Positions 1 through 7,794 of a stretch of DNA of 23,157 bases are shown one piece after another (position 1 is the first letter of the stretch; the number at the start of each line of letters is the position of its first letter). The notes under the pieces are model-generated. The model did not search any database. It was given only the letters and a program-made list of their open reading frames with translations, and had not been told where the DNA came from. Origin of the DNA: DASSWB01 sp035705495 (lineage in GTDB: Bacteria > Bacteroidota > Bacteroidia > Flavobacteriales > Flavobacteriaceae); contig DASSWB010000041.1 in assembly GCA_035705495.1 (NCBI GenBank), positions 1 through 23,157 of the forward strand, read 5' to 3'. Both the position numbers and the translations under genes were made by a program.

Positions 1-384
1 GCCGATGGCGTTCAAGTCGGGAGTCGGTTTGTGGCTTCGAATGAAGCTTCTTCTCATCAAAAATTCAAGGAATATGTGGTAAACTCAAAAGAGGGTGATA
101 CGGTTCTAACTTTGAAAGAATTGGCACCGGTACGATTGCTCAAGAATAAATTTTACGAGGAAATCAGTTTATTGTATTCAAAAAATCCGACGAAAGAGGA
201 ATTGATTAATCTCCTTGGAAGGGCACGCGCGAAAAAAGGAATGTTTGAAGGCGATTTAGAAGAAGGCGAATTGGAAATCGGTCAAGTTTCGGGGTTAATT
301 CACAATATTATCCCAGCTGCGGATATTGTAAAGGAAATAATTGCTGAATTTGAAGCAGCAAAAGGGCAAATTCAGAATTCTTAG
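1..384 (+). CDS. Nitronate monooxygenase / 2-nitropropane dioxygenase family flavoprotein, 3' part only
   Basis: The reading frame is open from base 1, so the gene begins outside the window and only about 127 C-terminal residues are seen. The visible part opens with ADGVQVGSRFVAS, which matches the FMN-phosphate-binding end of the TIM barrel (DGVQ-G-RF). It then carries the C-terminal region typical of bacterial NAD(P)H-dependent flavin oxidoreductases of the nitronate monooxygenase/FabK-like family (ELAPVRLLKNKF, LLGRARAKKGMFEGD, GELEIGQVSGLI). Family members oxidise alkyl nitronates using FMN and oxygen; the physiological substrate here is unknown. A GTG at 31 is an internal codon, not a start. 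No terminator is evident before the convergent osmC-like gene at 511. The family call is firm; the exact reaction is inferred. Confidence 0.85.
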   Translation, partial: ADGVQVGSRFVASNEASSHQKFKEYVVNSKEGDTVLTLKELAPVRLLKNKFYEEISLLYSKNPTKEELINLLGRARAKKGMFEGDLEEGELEIGQVSGLIHNIIPAADIVKEIIAEFEAAKGQIQNS

Positions 385-397
385 TATTTAGTTAAAG

Positions 398-440
398 ATC
401 AAAGATCGCTTCGCTGAAAGAAAATAGAAAATAGAATTAA
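398..440. repeat. Short dispersed repeat, copy 1 (AAAGATCGCTTC…AAAATAG)
   Basis: The stretch contains AAAGATCGCTTCGCTGAAAG followed by AAAATAG repeated twice. A close relative, with the same order and orientation, lies at 4413-4452. The doubled AAAATAG is a heptanucleotide unit and may be related to the larger heptad tract at 11530-11830. The rest of the 385-510 intergenic region is AT-rich, with nothing else recognised. Confidence 0.5.
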
Positions 441-510
441 TTACAACTAAATAAATGTCAGTCGTTTTATATTTTCTATTCGAGAATAAACTGAAACAAA
501 GATTACTTCC

Positions 511-918
511 TCAAATATTTCCGTAGTGAAAATGCACTACTTTCTCCATCTCAGAAGATAAGCTTTCAAGGACTGGGCAAGTCAAGGCAGTTTTTTCCAA
601 TATCTGTTTTTCCTTTTCTGAAAACTCCGAAGGAAAATAAACATCCACTTCAATTTTGGAAATCCGTCGCGGATTGGAAGCCATGGTTTTGGTCACTTCC
701 GCAGTTGTGTTTTCAATATTCCATCCCGATTCTTGGGCTTTTATTCCCATTACAGTTAGCATACAACTTGCCAAAGCTGTCGCAACTGTATCAGTTGGGG
801 AAAAAGCTTCCCCTTTTCCTTTATTGTCCACCGGAGCGTCAGTAATAAATTCTGATCCGCTTTTTACGTGTTCGCAACTTGTTCTTAAGTCGCCCAAATA
901 TTTTACCTTGGAAGTCAT
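511..918 (-). CDS. OsmC/Ohr family peroxiredoxin-like protein
   Basis: This is a 135-residue protein of normal length for the OsmC superfamily, whose members are thiol peroxidases that reduce organic hydroperoxides in the cytoplasm. Both signature cysteines are present: Cys52 in the helix motif ALASCMLTVMG, and Cys114 in LTCPVLESL. The N-terminal GEAFSPTDTVATALASC segment is the usual lead-in to the first cysteine. The start codon overlaps the stop of the upstream LysM gene as ATGA (915-918), so the two are probably translationally coupled and in one operon with guaA. It could belong to the YhfA-like OsmC branch rather than true Ohr; sequence alone does not settle the substrate. Confidence 0.9.
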   Translation of the reverse strand: MTSKVKYLGDLRTSCEHVKSGSEFITDAPVDNKGKGEAFSPTDTVATALASCMLTVMGIKAQESGWNIENTTAEVTKTMASNPRRISKIEVDVYFPSEFSEKEKQILEKTALTCPVLESLSSEMEKVVHFHYGNI

Positions 919-2807
919 TTTACAACTTTTCGATTTAAATTTTTATCATATTTAATAATGTACAGTGCATTATTGAAATAGGTTCCATCTTGTCTTTTCT
1001 GATAGTGGAATTTATTCTCAGCATATTCTGTAGTGCCTTCAAAATGTGCAAAAGAGTCTTCAATACTGCCAAAAGCACCCAAGCGCATCAATACATCATA
1101 GGTAATATCAAATCCGCGTACGGCGTACTGATTTGGGGAAAGTCCGTAGCGCTTTCTATAAGCCATGACGAAATCTTTGTTTTTCAAAACATCAAATTCT
1201 TTATCTACCGATGGGAAATGAAAGTTCAAATTTCCTAAGTGATAATTGGAAACACTTTCATTATCGTAAACATCATTTTTATTGGTCGTAAAAAGTGAAA
1301 TATTATAAGAAGATACATAAGAATTAAGTCGAGAAGTAAGACTGCTTACGGTACCAATATTATCAGATTCTAAAATCACCCAATTTTCCCGTCCTTTTTC
1401 CAATGCTCCTATCAAAGCACTTTGACTTACCGTTCCGTTTGAGGAAACGTCGACTACCTTGGCATTTGGGAGGGCACTGAGAATACGATTTTTTATTCCT
1501 GAAAAACCATTTCCGGCAATCAGGATTACATTTTTATTCTCTGTGTTCTCAACCAAGAAATTTAGCATGACCGACTCCATCATTTCCCTTGAAGGCCTGG
1601 TTTGAACAAAATTTTCGAGTCCGCCAACTTCTTTTGTCGATAATGGCGAAACAATTGGAATATTTTTGTTCTCCAACTCCCGTGCGGCGGTTTCAGCCAA
1701 ATTTTGTAAAAGCGGACCAATAACGGCATCTACATTTTCAAAATTATTTTCAGCGATGAGACGTCTTATTTCAAATGCATTCTGTTTGGTATCCATTACT
1801 TGTAAATTCACGGAAAGACCTTTTGTTTTTGCAGAATCCAAAGCCATACGTACTCCAGAATAAAAATCGAGTGCAATTTGTAGAACTTGATCTTTTCTTA
1901 CTCGTTCTTTCGCAAGTGCGATGGAATCAGTTTCAATTTCGTCCAATTTAAAAGGCAGCATTAAAACCAGATTTTTTGTTTCGAAAAATTCCAACCGATT
2001 TTCAAGGTTTTCACTTTCCGAAAAATAATCCGCAGCTTCTATTTCCAATTGCTTCGGTAATTTCAATTCCATTCCCACTTTTAAACCATCTTTCAATTGC
2101 GGATTTAGAGCAAAAAGGCTATCTCGACTAATATTGTATTCTCTTGTAAGGCTGTAAATTGTTTCCTTCGGGGAAACTTCATAGATGAAAAATTTGTCTA
2201 AGTCTATTGATGGCGCAGTCTCGCCGACTTTAATTTTCAACATCATTCCCGGTTGAAGAGAATCCATCCAAGGGTTCATCTCCTCTAATTCGTCAATAGT
2301 AATATTATATTTTTTGGAAATACCGTATTTGGTTTCTTTCGGTAATACAATATGTTCTCTAAAAATGTTTTCTTCGGAAGGCGCTTCCTCTTGTGTTATT
2401 GCGGGAGAAGTTTGAGATAATTTAGGCCTTTTCGGAATTCTTAGTTTAGTTCCTTTTTTTAGAGGTTCAGCATAAAGAAATTTGTTATAGCGTTTAATTT
2501 CTTCGATGCTTACGTTGTATTCCTTTGATAAACTGTACAAAGTCTCTTTTTTCCTCACTTTATGAACCGTGAAAGAACCTTCGGGCTCTTGTGAAATTAT
2601 GGTTTTCGGCGGAATTATAAGCGTCGTTCCTCTTGAAATTCCTTTTTTCGCATCAGGATTCAACTTGTAAATTTCGGTAGCGGGAACTCCGTATTCTTCT
2701 GCGATACTTTCTACTGTTTCCCCCGAAGAAACCCGATGTGTTTTATACTGCTGATCTGCAAAAACAGAAAAGTGGATCAAAAAAATTACCGCTAAAAAAT
2801 ATCTCAT
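915..2807 (-). CDS. Exported protein with four LysM domains and a C-terminal periplasmic-binding-like domain
   Basis: The 630-residue product starts with a signal peptide (about 1-18, hydrophobic AVIFLIHFSVFA). Four LysM peptidoglycan-binding modules follow at roughly 22-66, 79-125, 150-193 and 207-251, each with a central (Y/V)xxxxxEYN/G and a terminal L-x-I/L-P pattern. Residues about 278-627 look like a type 1 periplasmic-binding fold (VILIAGNGFSGIKNRIL; GFDITYDVLMRLGAF), similar in plan to LpoA/ABC-transporter receptor domains. It probably sits in the periplasm on peptidoglycan; the ligand is unknown. It begins 10 bp after the guaA stop and overlaps the OsmC gene by 4 bp, so all three are likely co-transcribed. 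Domain calls are firm, role is inference. Confidence 0.85.
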   Translation of the reverse strand: MRYFLAVIFLIHFSVFADQQYKTHRVSSGETVESIAEEYGVPATEIYKLNPDAKKGISRGTTLIIPPKTIISQEPEGSFTVHKVRKKETLYSLSKEYNVSIEEIKRYNKFLYAEPLKKGTKLRIPKRPKLSQTSPAITQEEAPSEENIFREHIVLPKETKYGISKKYNITIDELEEMNPWMDSLQPGMMLKIKVGETAPSIDLDKFFIYEVSPKETIYSLTREYNISRDSLFALNPQLKDGLKVGMELKLPKQLEIEAADYFSESENLENRLEFFETKNLVLMLPFKLDEIETDSIALAKERVRKDQVLQIALDFYSGVRMALDSAKTKGLSVNLQVMDTKQNAFEIRRLIAENNFENVDAVIGPLLQNLAETAARELENKNIPIVSPLSTKEVGGLENFVQTRPSREMMESVMLNFLVENTENKNVILIAGNGFSGIKNRILSALPNAKVVDVSSNGTVSQSALIGALEKGRENWVILESDNIGTVSSLTSRLNSYVSSYNISLFTTNKNDVYDNESVSNYHLGNLNFHFPSVDKEFDVLKNKDFVMAYRKRYGLSPNQYAVRGFDITYDVLMRLGAFGSIEDSFAHFEGTTEYAENKFHYQKRQDGTYFNNALYIIKYDKNLNRKVVK

Positions 2808-2817
2808 AATTTTAATT

Positions 2818-4347
2818 TTATTCCCATTCTATAGTAGCTGGCGGTTTCGAACTAATATCGTAAACCACCCGATTCACGCCTTTTACGCGATTAATTATTG
2901 TATTTGAAATTTTCTGCAAGAAATCATAAGGTAAATTTACCCAATCCGCGGTCATCCCGTCTGTTGATTCTACTGCTCGTAAAGCTACTACTTTTTCGTA
3001 AGTCCGTTCATCCCCCATTACACCGACTGAATTTACGGGAAGTAAAATGGCTCCTGCTTGCCAAACTGTATCATACAACATCCACTCTTTCAACCCGTTG
3101 ATAAAAATAGCATCAACTTCTTGTAAAACACGTACTTTTTCCGCGGTAATATCACCCAAAATCCGAATGGCCAATCCTGGTCCCGGAAATGGATGTCTTC
3201 CCAACAATTCAGGATCAATGCCCAATTCCGCTCCTACCCTTCTCACTTCATCTTTGAACAACATTCGCAACGGTTCAACAATTTTCAATTTCATAAAATC
3301 AGGCAATCCGCCAACATTGTGATGCGATTTTATGGTAGCTGAAGGGCCATTAACAGAAATCGATTCAATAACGTCTGGATAAATGGTTCCTTGCGCTAAA
3401 TATTTCACATCTGTTAACTGATGTGCTTCATCATCAAATACTTCAATGAACGCTTTTCCTATGGCCTTTCTTTTCAGCTCAGGGTCACTTATTCCTTTCA
3501 GCGCACCCAAAAAACGTGCCGAAGCATCAACTCCTTTCACGTTTAAACCCATATGTTTATACTGATCCAAAACGCTTTCAAATTCATTTTTTCTCAGCAA
3601 GCCATTGTTTACAAAAATACAATAGAGGTTTTTACCAATCGCTTTATTTAACAAAACTGCTGCGACTGTTGAATCAACGCCGCCGCTTAATCCCAGTACC
3701 ACCTTATCGTCGCCTACTTTTTCCTTTAATTGTGAAACTGTTAAATCCACAAAAGCTTCCGGTGTCCAGGACTGTTCAACTCCTGCTATAGTAACCAAAA
3801 AATTCTCCAATAATTGCTTTCCATCTGTAGAATGATAAACTTCGGGATGAAATTGGATTGCATAAGTATCTTCACCTTCAATTCTGTAGGCTGCATTCAA
3901 TACGTCTGGCGTACTTGCCAAGCGAACGCCATTTTCCGGAAGTTGTTTTATGGTATCACTATGGCTCATCCAAACCTGGGAATTTTCAGTAATTTTTTCA
4001 AAAAGTGGTTCGCCATCTTTGATTACTGAAAGGTTTGCCCTTCCATATTCACGTATTTCCGAGGCTTTCACTTCTCCGCCATTAAAATGAGCAAGATATT
4101 GTGCACCATAACAAACCGCCAAAAGCGGTAGTTTTTTCCGAAGTGAATCGAGTTCAATATGCGGTGCATCTTCAGCTCTTACCGAAAACGGACTTCCCGA
4201 TAAAATTACTGCCTTGAATTCTGATAAATCTTGTGGAATTTTGTTGAATGGATGAATTTCGCAGTAAATATTGAGTTCCCGAACTCTTCTTGCAATCAAT
4301 TGCGTGTACTGCGAACCAAAGTCTAGAATGAGGACATTTTTTTGCAT
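2818..4347 (-). CDS. guaA: GMP synthase (glutamine-hydrolysing)
   Basis: GuaA converts XMP, ATP and glutamine to GMP in the cytoplasm. The 509-residue protein has both expected halves. The class I glutamine amidotransferase has nucleophile Cys79 in LLAVCYGAQY and the His167/Glu169 pair in QFHPEV. The ATP pyrophosphatase P-loop SGGVDST lies at 221-227, followed by the dimerisation domain ending in KPPATIEWE. Full length for the family. I place the start at the ATG at 4345-4347 (MQKNVLILDFGSQYTQ). The frame can be extended two codons to a TTG at 4351-4353, but that TTG lies inside a TACTTTTG promoter element, so it is unlikely to be translated. First gene of an operon with the LysM and OsmC genes. 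Confidence 0.97.
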   Translation of the reverse strand: MQKNVLILDFGSQYTQLIARRVRELNIYCEIHPFNKIPQDLSEFKAVILSGSPFSVRAEDAPHIELDSLRKKLPLLAVCYGAQYLAHFNGGEVKASEIREYGRANLSVIKDGEPLFEKITENSQVWMSHSDTIKQLPENGVRLASTPDVLNAAYRIEGEDTYAIQFHPEVYHSTDGKQLLENFLVTIAGVEQSWTPEAFVDLTVSQLKEKVGDDKVVLGLSGGVDSTVAAVLLNKAIGKNLYCIFVNNGLLRKNEFESVLDQYKHMGLNVKGVDASARFLGALKGISDPELKRKAIGKAFIEVFDDEAHQLTDVKYLAQGTIYPDVIESISVNGPSATIKSHHNVGGLPDFMKLKIVEPLRMLFKDEVRRVGAELGIDPELLGRHPFPGPGLAIRILGDITAEKVRVLQEVDAIFINGLKEWMLYDTVWQAGAILLPVNSVGVMGDERTYEKVVALRAVESTDGMTADWVNLPYDFLQKISNTIINRVKGVNRVVYDISSKPPATIEWE

Positions 4348-4350
4348 GTG

Positions 4351-4358
4351 CAAAAGTA
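4351..4358 (-). promoter_or_regulatory. Putative Bacteroidota -7 element (TACTTTTG) for guaA
   Basis: On the minus strand the sequence reads TACTTTTGCAC directly before the guaA ATG. It matches the Bacteroidota housekeeping -7 consensus TAnnTTTG. The G is only three bases from the ATG, so transcription starting about 5-7 nt downstream would give a leaderless or nearly leaderless mRNA. I do not see a clear -33 TTG. Confidence is limited because the motif is short. Confidence 0.45.
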
Positions 4359-4412
4359 ATAATTTGTGTTAAGAATTGCTGCGGGTTTATTCATTTTGTA
4401 TCAATAAAGACA

Positions 4413-4452
4413 AAAGATCGCTTCACTGAAAAATAACAGAAAATAGATTTAA
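4413..4452. repeat. Short dispersed repeat, copy 2 (AAAGATCGCTTC…)
   Basis: AAAGATCGCTTCACTGAAAA followed by ATAACAGAAAATAGATTTAA parallels the copy at 398-440 with a handful of substitutions, in the same orientation. It lies in the 278-bp intergenic region between divergent guaA and the SIMPL gene. Nothing else was recognised in that gap apart from the guaA promoter. Confidence 0.5.
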
Positions 4453-4631
4453 AATAAATAGCTGAAAAACAATTGTTTATAAAATATCCTTTTGGAACTA
4501 ATTTTTAGAAATGATTTCTGAATGTTTCGGAAAGATTATATGGAACAAATGGAAACTATGACAAGAATCGCGTAAAAAGAATCATTACGAACAACAATAA
4601 TTTTATATCTTTAAAAATCTAAATTCAGATT

Positions 4632-5357
4632 ATGAAATCCTTAAGTGCAATTATTTTTGCGGTCGCGATTGTTCTCGCGGCTTTTTTTCTTGGAAATGCA
4701 TACGTAGAACGTGCAACCCCCAATGGTACCGTTAATGTGACCGGTTCTGGTAGCCAGGATTTTACTTCGGATTTGATTGTGTGGGAAGGAAGATTTGTCA
4801 GGATGAACAAAGATCTTAAAACCGCTTTTGATGAATTGAACCGTGACAAAGCTTTGGTCCAAAAATATTTGTCCGATAATGGTATAGCTCCCGAAAATAT
4901 CGTTTTTAATTCCGTTCAAACCGAAGAACGCCGGCAACAGCAATATCAAAACGGGAATTACATAGGAAGCGAATTTCTGGGATATGAACTTTCCCAAACC
5001 GTTAAAATAGAATCCGCGGATGTAAATCACATAGAAGAAGTTGCACGCGAAATTACCGAACTTCTCAATCAAGGTGTACAGTTTCACTCGATGCCGCCGA
5101 GATATTATTACAAAAAAATCGCCGATCTTAAAATCGAACTTATTTCACAAGCCACCGAAGATGCACATTTAAGAGCCCAAAAAATTGCTGGCAACAGCGG
5201 AAGTGATTTGGGGGAATTGAAAAGTGCCGACTTAGGGGTTTTCCAAATTACGGGACAAAACAGTGGTGAAGATTACAGTTGGAGCGGTGCTTTCAATACA
5301 GCCGATAAAAACAAAACTGCTACGATTACCGTCCGACTTTCTTATGAAATAGATTAA
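4632..5357 (+). CDS. SIMPL domain-containing (DUF541) exported or membrane-anchored protein
   Basis: The 241-residue protein opens with a hydrophobic segment (about 4-22, SAIIFAVAIVLAAFFLG) that could be a signal anchor or an uncleaved signal. The rest is the SIMPL/DUF541 fold: NGTVNVTGSGSQDF near the start, the SDNGIAPENIVF segment, a YELSQTVKIES core strand and the SQATEDAHLRAQKIA helix, ending with a strand TITVRLSYEI. SIMPL proteins are widespread envelope proteins of poorly defined function. The start at 4632 follows an AT-rich leader with a weak TATCTTTA element at about 4605; no Shine-Dalgarno is visible. It lies 81 bp upstream of the DUF2071 gene in the same direction. Confidence 0.88.
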   Translation: MKSLSAIIFAVAIVLAAFFLGNAYVERATPNGTVNVTGSGSQDFTSDLIVWEGRFVRMNKDLKTAFDELNRDKALVQKYLSDNGIAPENIVFNSVQTEERRQQQYQNGNYIGSEFLGYELSQTVKIESADVNHIEEVAREITELLNQGVQFHSMPPRYYYKKIADLKIELISQATEDAHLRAQKIAGNSGSDLGELKSADLGVFQITGQNSGEDYSWSGAFNTADKNKTATITVRLSYEID

Positions 5358-5438
5358 AGTTTTCTGAAAGTTAGATTAAAATAGACCACCAACAAGAGAT
5401 GTTTTTTTAAATTTAAAAGAACACTAAATTCCAACGGA

Positions 5439-6131
5439 ATGGCTGCTTTAACCTATGAATGTAGAAACGTTGCTTTAATCAATTTCAAAACCACGCCCGA
5501 AACTCTTGAAAAATATCTTCCTGCGGAAACGAAACTGGACTTCTTCAACGGGGAATGTTTGGTGAGTTTGGTTGGATTTCAATTTTCCAATGTTGAATTA
5601 AAAGGCGTGAAAGTTCCATTTCATTCTAATTTTGAACAAATAGGCTTACAATTTTACGTAAGACGTTTTGTCGGCACTGAATGGCAAAAAGGAATTGTTT
5701 TTATTTCTGAAATCGCAGACAAACCTTTACTGAGCTTGTTGGCAAATAAAGTTTTTCACGAAAACTTTTCCACGCTTCCCACTACAAGTGAATTTACGGA
5801 AGACAATTTGTTTCAGCACATAAAATACGCTTGGAAATTTAAAGATGAATGGCAGTATTTCCAGATTTCGTCCGAAAAATTAAGTGTGCTCATTGCAAAA
5901 GACAGTTTGGAAGAGTTTGTGCTCGAGAGACCTTTTATCTACGGAAAGTATAAAAAAGATAAAACCATATCGTATGATATTTCCCATATTAGATGGAGAA
6001 TCTTCCCCACTCACAAACATCAGTTAAAAACCGATTTTTCTCTTGAATTCGGATCTGATTTTTCACATCTAAAAAAAGTCCATTCCCTTGTTTTTGCAGA
6101 TGGTTCTGAGGTTACGGTCAGCCCACTTTAA
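5439..6131 (+). CDS. DUF2071 (YqjF-like) domain protein
   Basis: A 230-residue soluble protein resembling the YqjF/DUF2071 family: the early segment TPETLEKYLPAETKLDFFNGECLVSLVGFQF corresponds to the family's conserved (L)P-x-G…F-D…WLGVVPF-like region in divergent form. VPFHSNFEQIGLQFYVRR and GIVFISEIADKPL match the following strands. No signal peptide or membrane segment. The family has a fatty-acid-binding-like (acetoacetate decarboxylase-like) fold in known structures, but no established biochemical role; I do not assign one. It ends 65 bp before the convergent exporter gene, with a hairpin-rich REP-like sequence between them. Confidence 0.75.
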   Translation: MAALTYECRNVALINFKTTPETLEKYLPAETKLDFFNGECLVSLVGFQFSNVELKGVKVPFHSNFEQIGLQFYVRRFVGTEWQKGIVFISEIADKPLLSLLANKVFHENFSTLPTTSEFTEDNLFQHIKYAWKFKDEWQYFQISSEKLSVLIAKDSLEEFVLERPFIYGKYKKDKTISYDISHIRWRIFPTHKHQLKTDFSLEFGSDFSHLKKVHSLVFADGSEVTVSPL

Positions 6132-6177
6132 CTCTCGAGGAGAGAAGCCCTCACCTCGCCTCTCCCCAAGGGAGAGG
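6132..6177. repeat. REP-like double hairpin, possible bidirectional terminator
   Basis: Two adjacent stem-loops fill the gap between convergent genes. CTCTC-gag-GAGAG lies at 6132-6144, and a perfect 8-bp stem CCTCTCCC-caa-GGGAGAGG lies at 6159-6177. A T-rich stretch follows on the plus strand at 6187-6198. A related hairpin (GCCTCTCC…GAGAGGAGC) occurs at 9411-9432, so this is a dispersed element, and by position it may also end transcription of both genes. Confidence 0.6.
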
Positions 6178-6196
6178 AGCTAAAAATTCTTCTTTT

Positions 6197-6811
6197 TTAA
6201 ACCAAAATCATAATGGAAATCCCAATGAAAACAATTATTTGAACCCATTTGAATACCGTTCCAGATTGATTTTTTTGTTTCAAAAAAAAAGCGATTTTTC
6301 CTGCGAGCAATGCGACAACGGAAAATATCAGAAAAGCCTGCAACATAAAAATTCCACCGAGCAAATAAAATTGAACAATTGTATTTCCTTCAGGTTCCCA
6401 TAAAAACCCCGGAAAGAAGGCCAAAAAGAAAATAGTCACCTTCGGATTGAGGACATTCATAATAAACCCAGTTTTATATAAAGAGAAAAAGGATTTTGAA
6501 GAAACTTTTTCTTGATCCAAAGAAACTTCGGGATCACTTTTATAGATTTTATAAGCCAGAAAAAGCAGATAAGCAGCGCCGGCGATTTTTATGATTAAAA
6601 AAATAGTTTCAGATTCTTTTATAATCGCAGAAATTCCAAAAGCCACCAAAGAAGTATGTATTATAATCCCGGTGACCAATCCCAAAGCGGTAATAATTCC
6701 GTCTTTCTTGCCGTTGCAGATGCTCTGCATAAGCACGTAGATAATATCCGGACCTGGAGAAAGCGTGAGCAGTATGGATGCCGTTAAAAATGGAAGTAGC
6801 GTTTCGGGCAT
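6197..6811 (-). CDS. LysE/RhtB family amino-acid exporter
   Basis: The 204-residue integral membrane protein has about six hydrophobic segments and the family's N-terminal signature TASILLTLSPGPDIIYVLMQSI, then GKKDGIITALGLVTGIIIH. A mid-protein segment reads FIMNVLNPKVTIFFLAFFPGF, typical of LysE/RhtB translocators. These export amino acids or derivatives across the inner membrane; the substrate is not predictable. I use the ATG at 6809-6811. The frame extends to a TTG at 6844, but that would overlap the upstream region of the divergent NlpC/P60 gene and adds residues (MPYIRFFQIQK) outside the family. A broken copy of this gene's 5' part lies at 7496-7618. Confidence 0.9.
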   Translation of the reverse strand: MPETLLPFLTASILLTLSPGPDIIYVLMQSICNGKKDGIITALGLVTGIIIHTSLVAFGISAIIKESETIFLIIKIAGAAYLLFLAYKIYKSDPEVSLDQEKVSSKSFFSLYKTGFIMNVLNPKVTIFFLAFFPGFLWEPEGNTIVQFYLLGGIFMLQAFLIFSVVALLAGKIAFFLKQKNQSGTVFKWVQIIVFIGISIMILV

Positions 6812-6877
6812 TTTTTGGATTTGGAAAAAACGAATATAAGGCAAAAGAAAAATCCCTTAAGACTTTTTAAAGACTTC

Positions 6878-7465
6878 ATGCGAATTAAAAAGACTAAATT
6901 TAGAGAAACTCTTTCTCAGATGAAAAAAAATAGTTTCTGGAATATTGCAAAATTTTTTATTGCAGCACTTGTTATTATTCTCGTTGTTTATTTGGTACGC
7001 GACAAATCTGAGGTTTCTATGATGGATAACGTTTTGCCCAAAAAAGAAACCACTATAGCTCCAGTAGCACAAAATCCGACTTTAAGGGACAGTATTGTAA
7101 CATATTCAACAGAATTATTGGGAACTCCGTATGTAACTGCAGGTTCTGGACGGGATGGATTTGATTGTTCCGGATTTGTGTACTTCGTTTATCAAAATTT
7201 TGATATCAACGTTCCGCGCAGTACATCAAGTTATGAAAATTTTGGAACTGAAATTCCCATTGAAGCGGTACAAAAAGGAGATTTAATACTGTTTTTAAGT
7301 CCGACGAGAAATGAAATTGGCCATATTGGAATTGTAACAAAAGCCAATGGGAAAAACAGCGATTTTATTCATGCTACTTCCGGACGTGCGATGCGTGTGG
7401 TTGTTACGAATCTTTCAAATAAAGGCTATACGCGTAGGTTTGTGAAAGCGATTCGGGTTTTGTAA
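6878..7465 (+). CDS. NlpC/P60 (C40) family peptidase with N-terminal membrane anchor
   Basis: With the ATG at 6878 the protein has 195 residues. A single hydrophobic helix lies at about 25-40 (FFIAALVIILVVYLV), after a basic N-terminus, so the enzyme is probably tethered to the inner membrane facing the periplasm. The catalytic domain shows Cys97 in GFDCSGFVYFVY, His149 in EIGHIGIV, and His165 in DFIHAT, the usual Cys-His-His arrangement of endopeptidases that cut peptidoglycan stem peptides. The frame is open back to a TTG at 6815; ATGs at 6878 and 6920 are both possible starts and I cannot choose firmly between them. It is divergent from the LysE gene. Confidence 0.88.
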   Translation: MRIKKTKFRETLSQMKKNSFWNIAKFFIAALVIILVVYLVRDKSEVSMMDNVLPKKETTIAPVAQNPTLRDSIVTYSTELLGTPYVTAGSGRDGFDCSGFVYFVYQNFDINVPRSTSSYENFGTEIPIEAVQKGDLILFLSPTRNEIGHIGIVTKANGKNSDFIHATSGRAMRVVVTNLSNKGYTRRFVKAIRVL

Positions 7466-7495
7466 GGATACTCTGCTACTTAATCGCTCTTTAAA

Positions 7496-7618
7496 TCCCA
7501 AAGCGGTATAGCTCATATTTTTTTGCCATTACTCCGGATGCTTTGCGTAAACACATAAATAATATCCGAACCGGGTGAAAGTGTGAACAGTATTGAAGCA
7601 ATTAAAAAAGGCAGCAAG
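7496..7618 (-). pseudogene. Decayed 5' fragment of a second lysE-type exporter gene
   Basis: Read on the minus strand in the exporter's frame, this gives LPFLIASILFTLSPGSDIIY followed by VFTQSIRSNGKKI, a stop, then AIPLW. It aligns with LPFLTASILLTLSPGPDIIY and VLMQSICNGKKDGIITALG of the intact gene 700 bp away. The match stops within the N-terminal third, there is an internal TGA, the frame shifts near both ends, and no start codon is preserved. This is a relic of a duplication or of a paralogue that has been deleted. Similarity is direct from the sequence; the history is inferred. Confidence 0.8.
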
Positions 7619-7629
7619 CATTTTCTTTG

Positions 7630-7764
7630 TCAATGTCGTCCGTGAATTGGTAAATTAATCCAATTGATTATTTGCGCAATCTGTGTTTTTGGGTTGGGCA
7701 GTTTACCGGTCAAAATATCTCTGTAAGCGTCTATTCTTTTTTCGTTTGGGTATCTACCATATTC
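7630..7764 (-). pseudogene. Possible 3' remnant of an unknown gene (44 codons, no start)
   Basis: A stop-to-stop frame of 44 codons reads EYGRYPNEKRIDAYRDI, LTGKLPNPKTQIAQIINW, INLPIHGRH. It looks like real protein sequence in composition, but has no Met/GTG/TTG start and is bounded upstream by a stop at 7765-7767, shortly after the transposase gene ends. I do not recognise the family. It may be the tail of a gene interrupted by the same events that broke the neighbouring lysE copy, or it may be a chance frame. Confidence 0.3.
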
Positions 7765-7794
7765 TTATTTTTTTGGAGACTAATGCATCACGTT

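Noticed and set aside
656..955. Plus-strand open frame of 99 codons across the OsmC gene
   Set aside because: It is antisense to a gene with clear catalytic motifs, has no family features, and its composition follows the opposite strand.
4641..5087. Minus-strand open frame of 148 codons opposite the SIMPL gene
   Set aside because: Shadow of the SIMPL frame; the product shows no recognisable domain.
6812..6877. TTG-initiated extensions of the LysE and NlpC/P60 genes that overlap each other
   Set aside because: Both are TTG extensions adding residues outside their families; later ATGs fit the families better.
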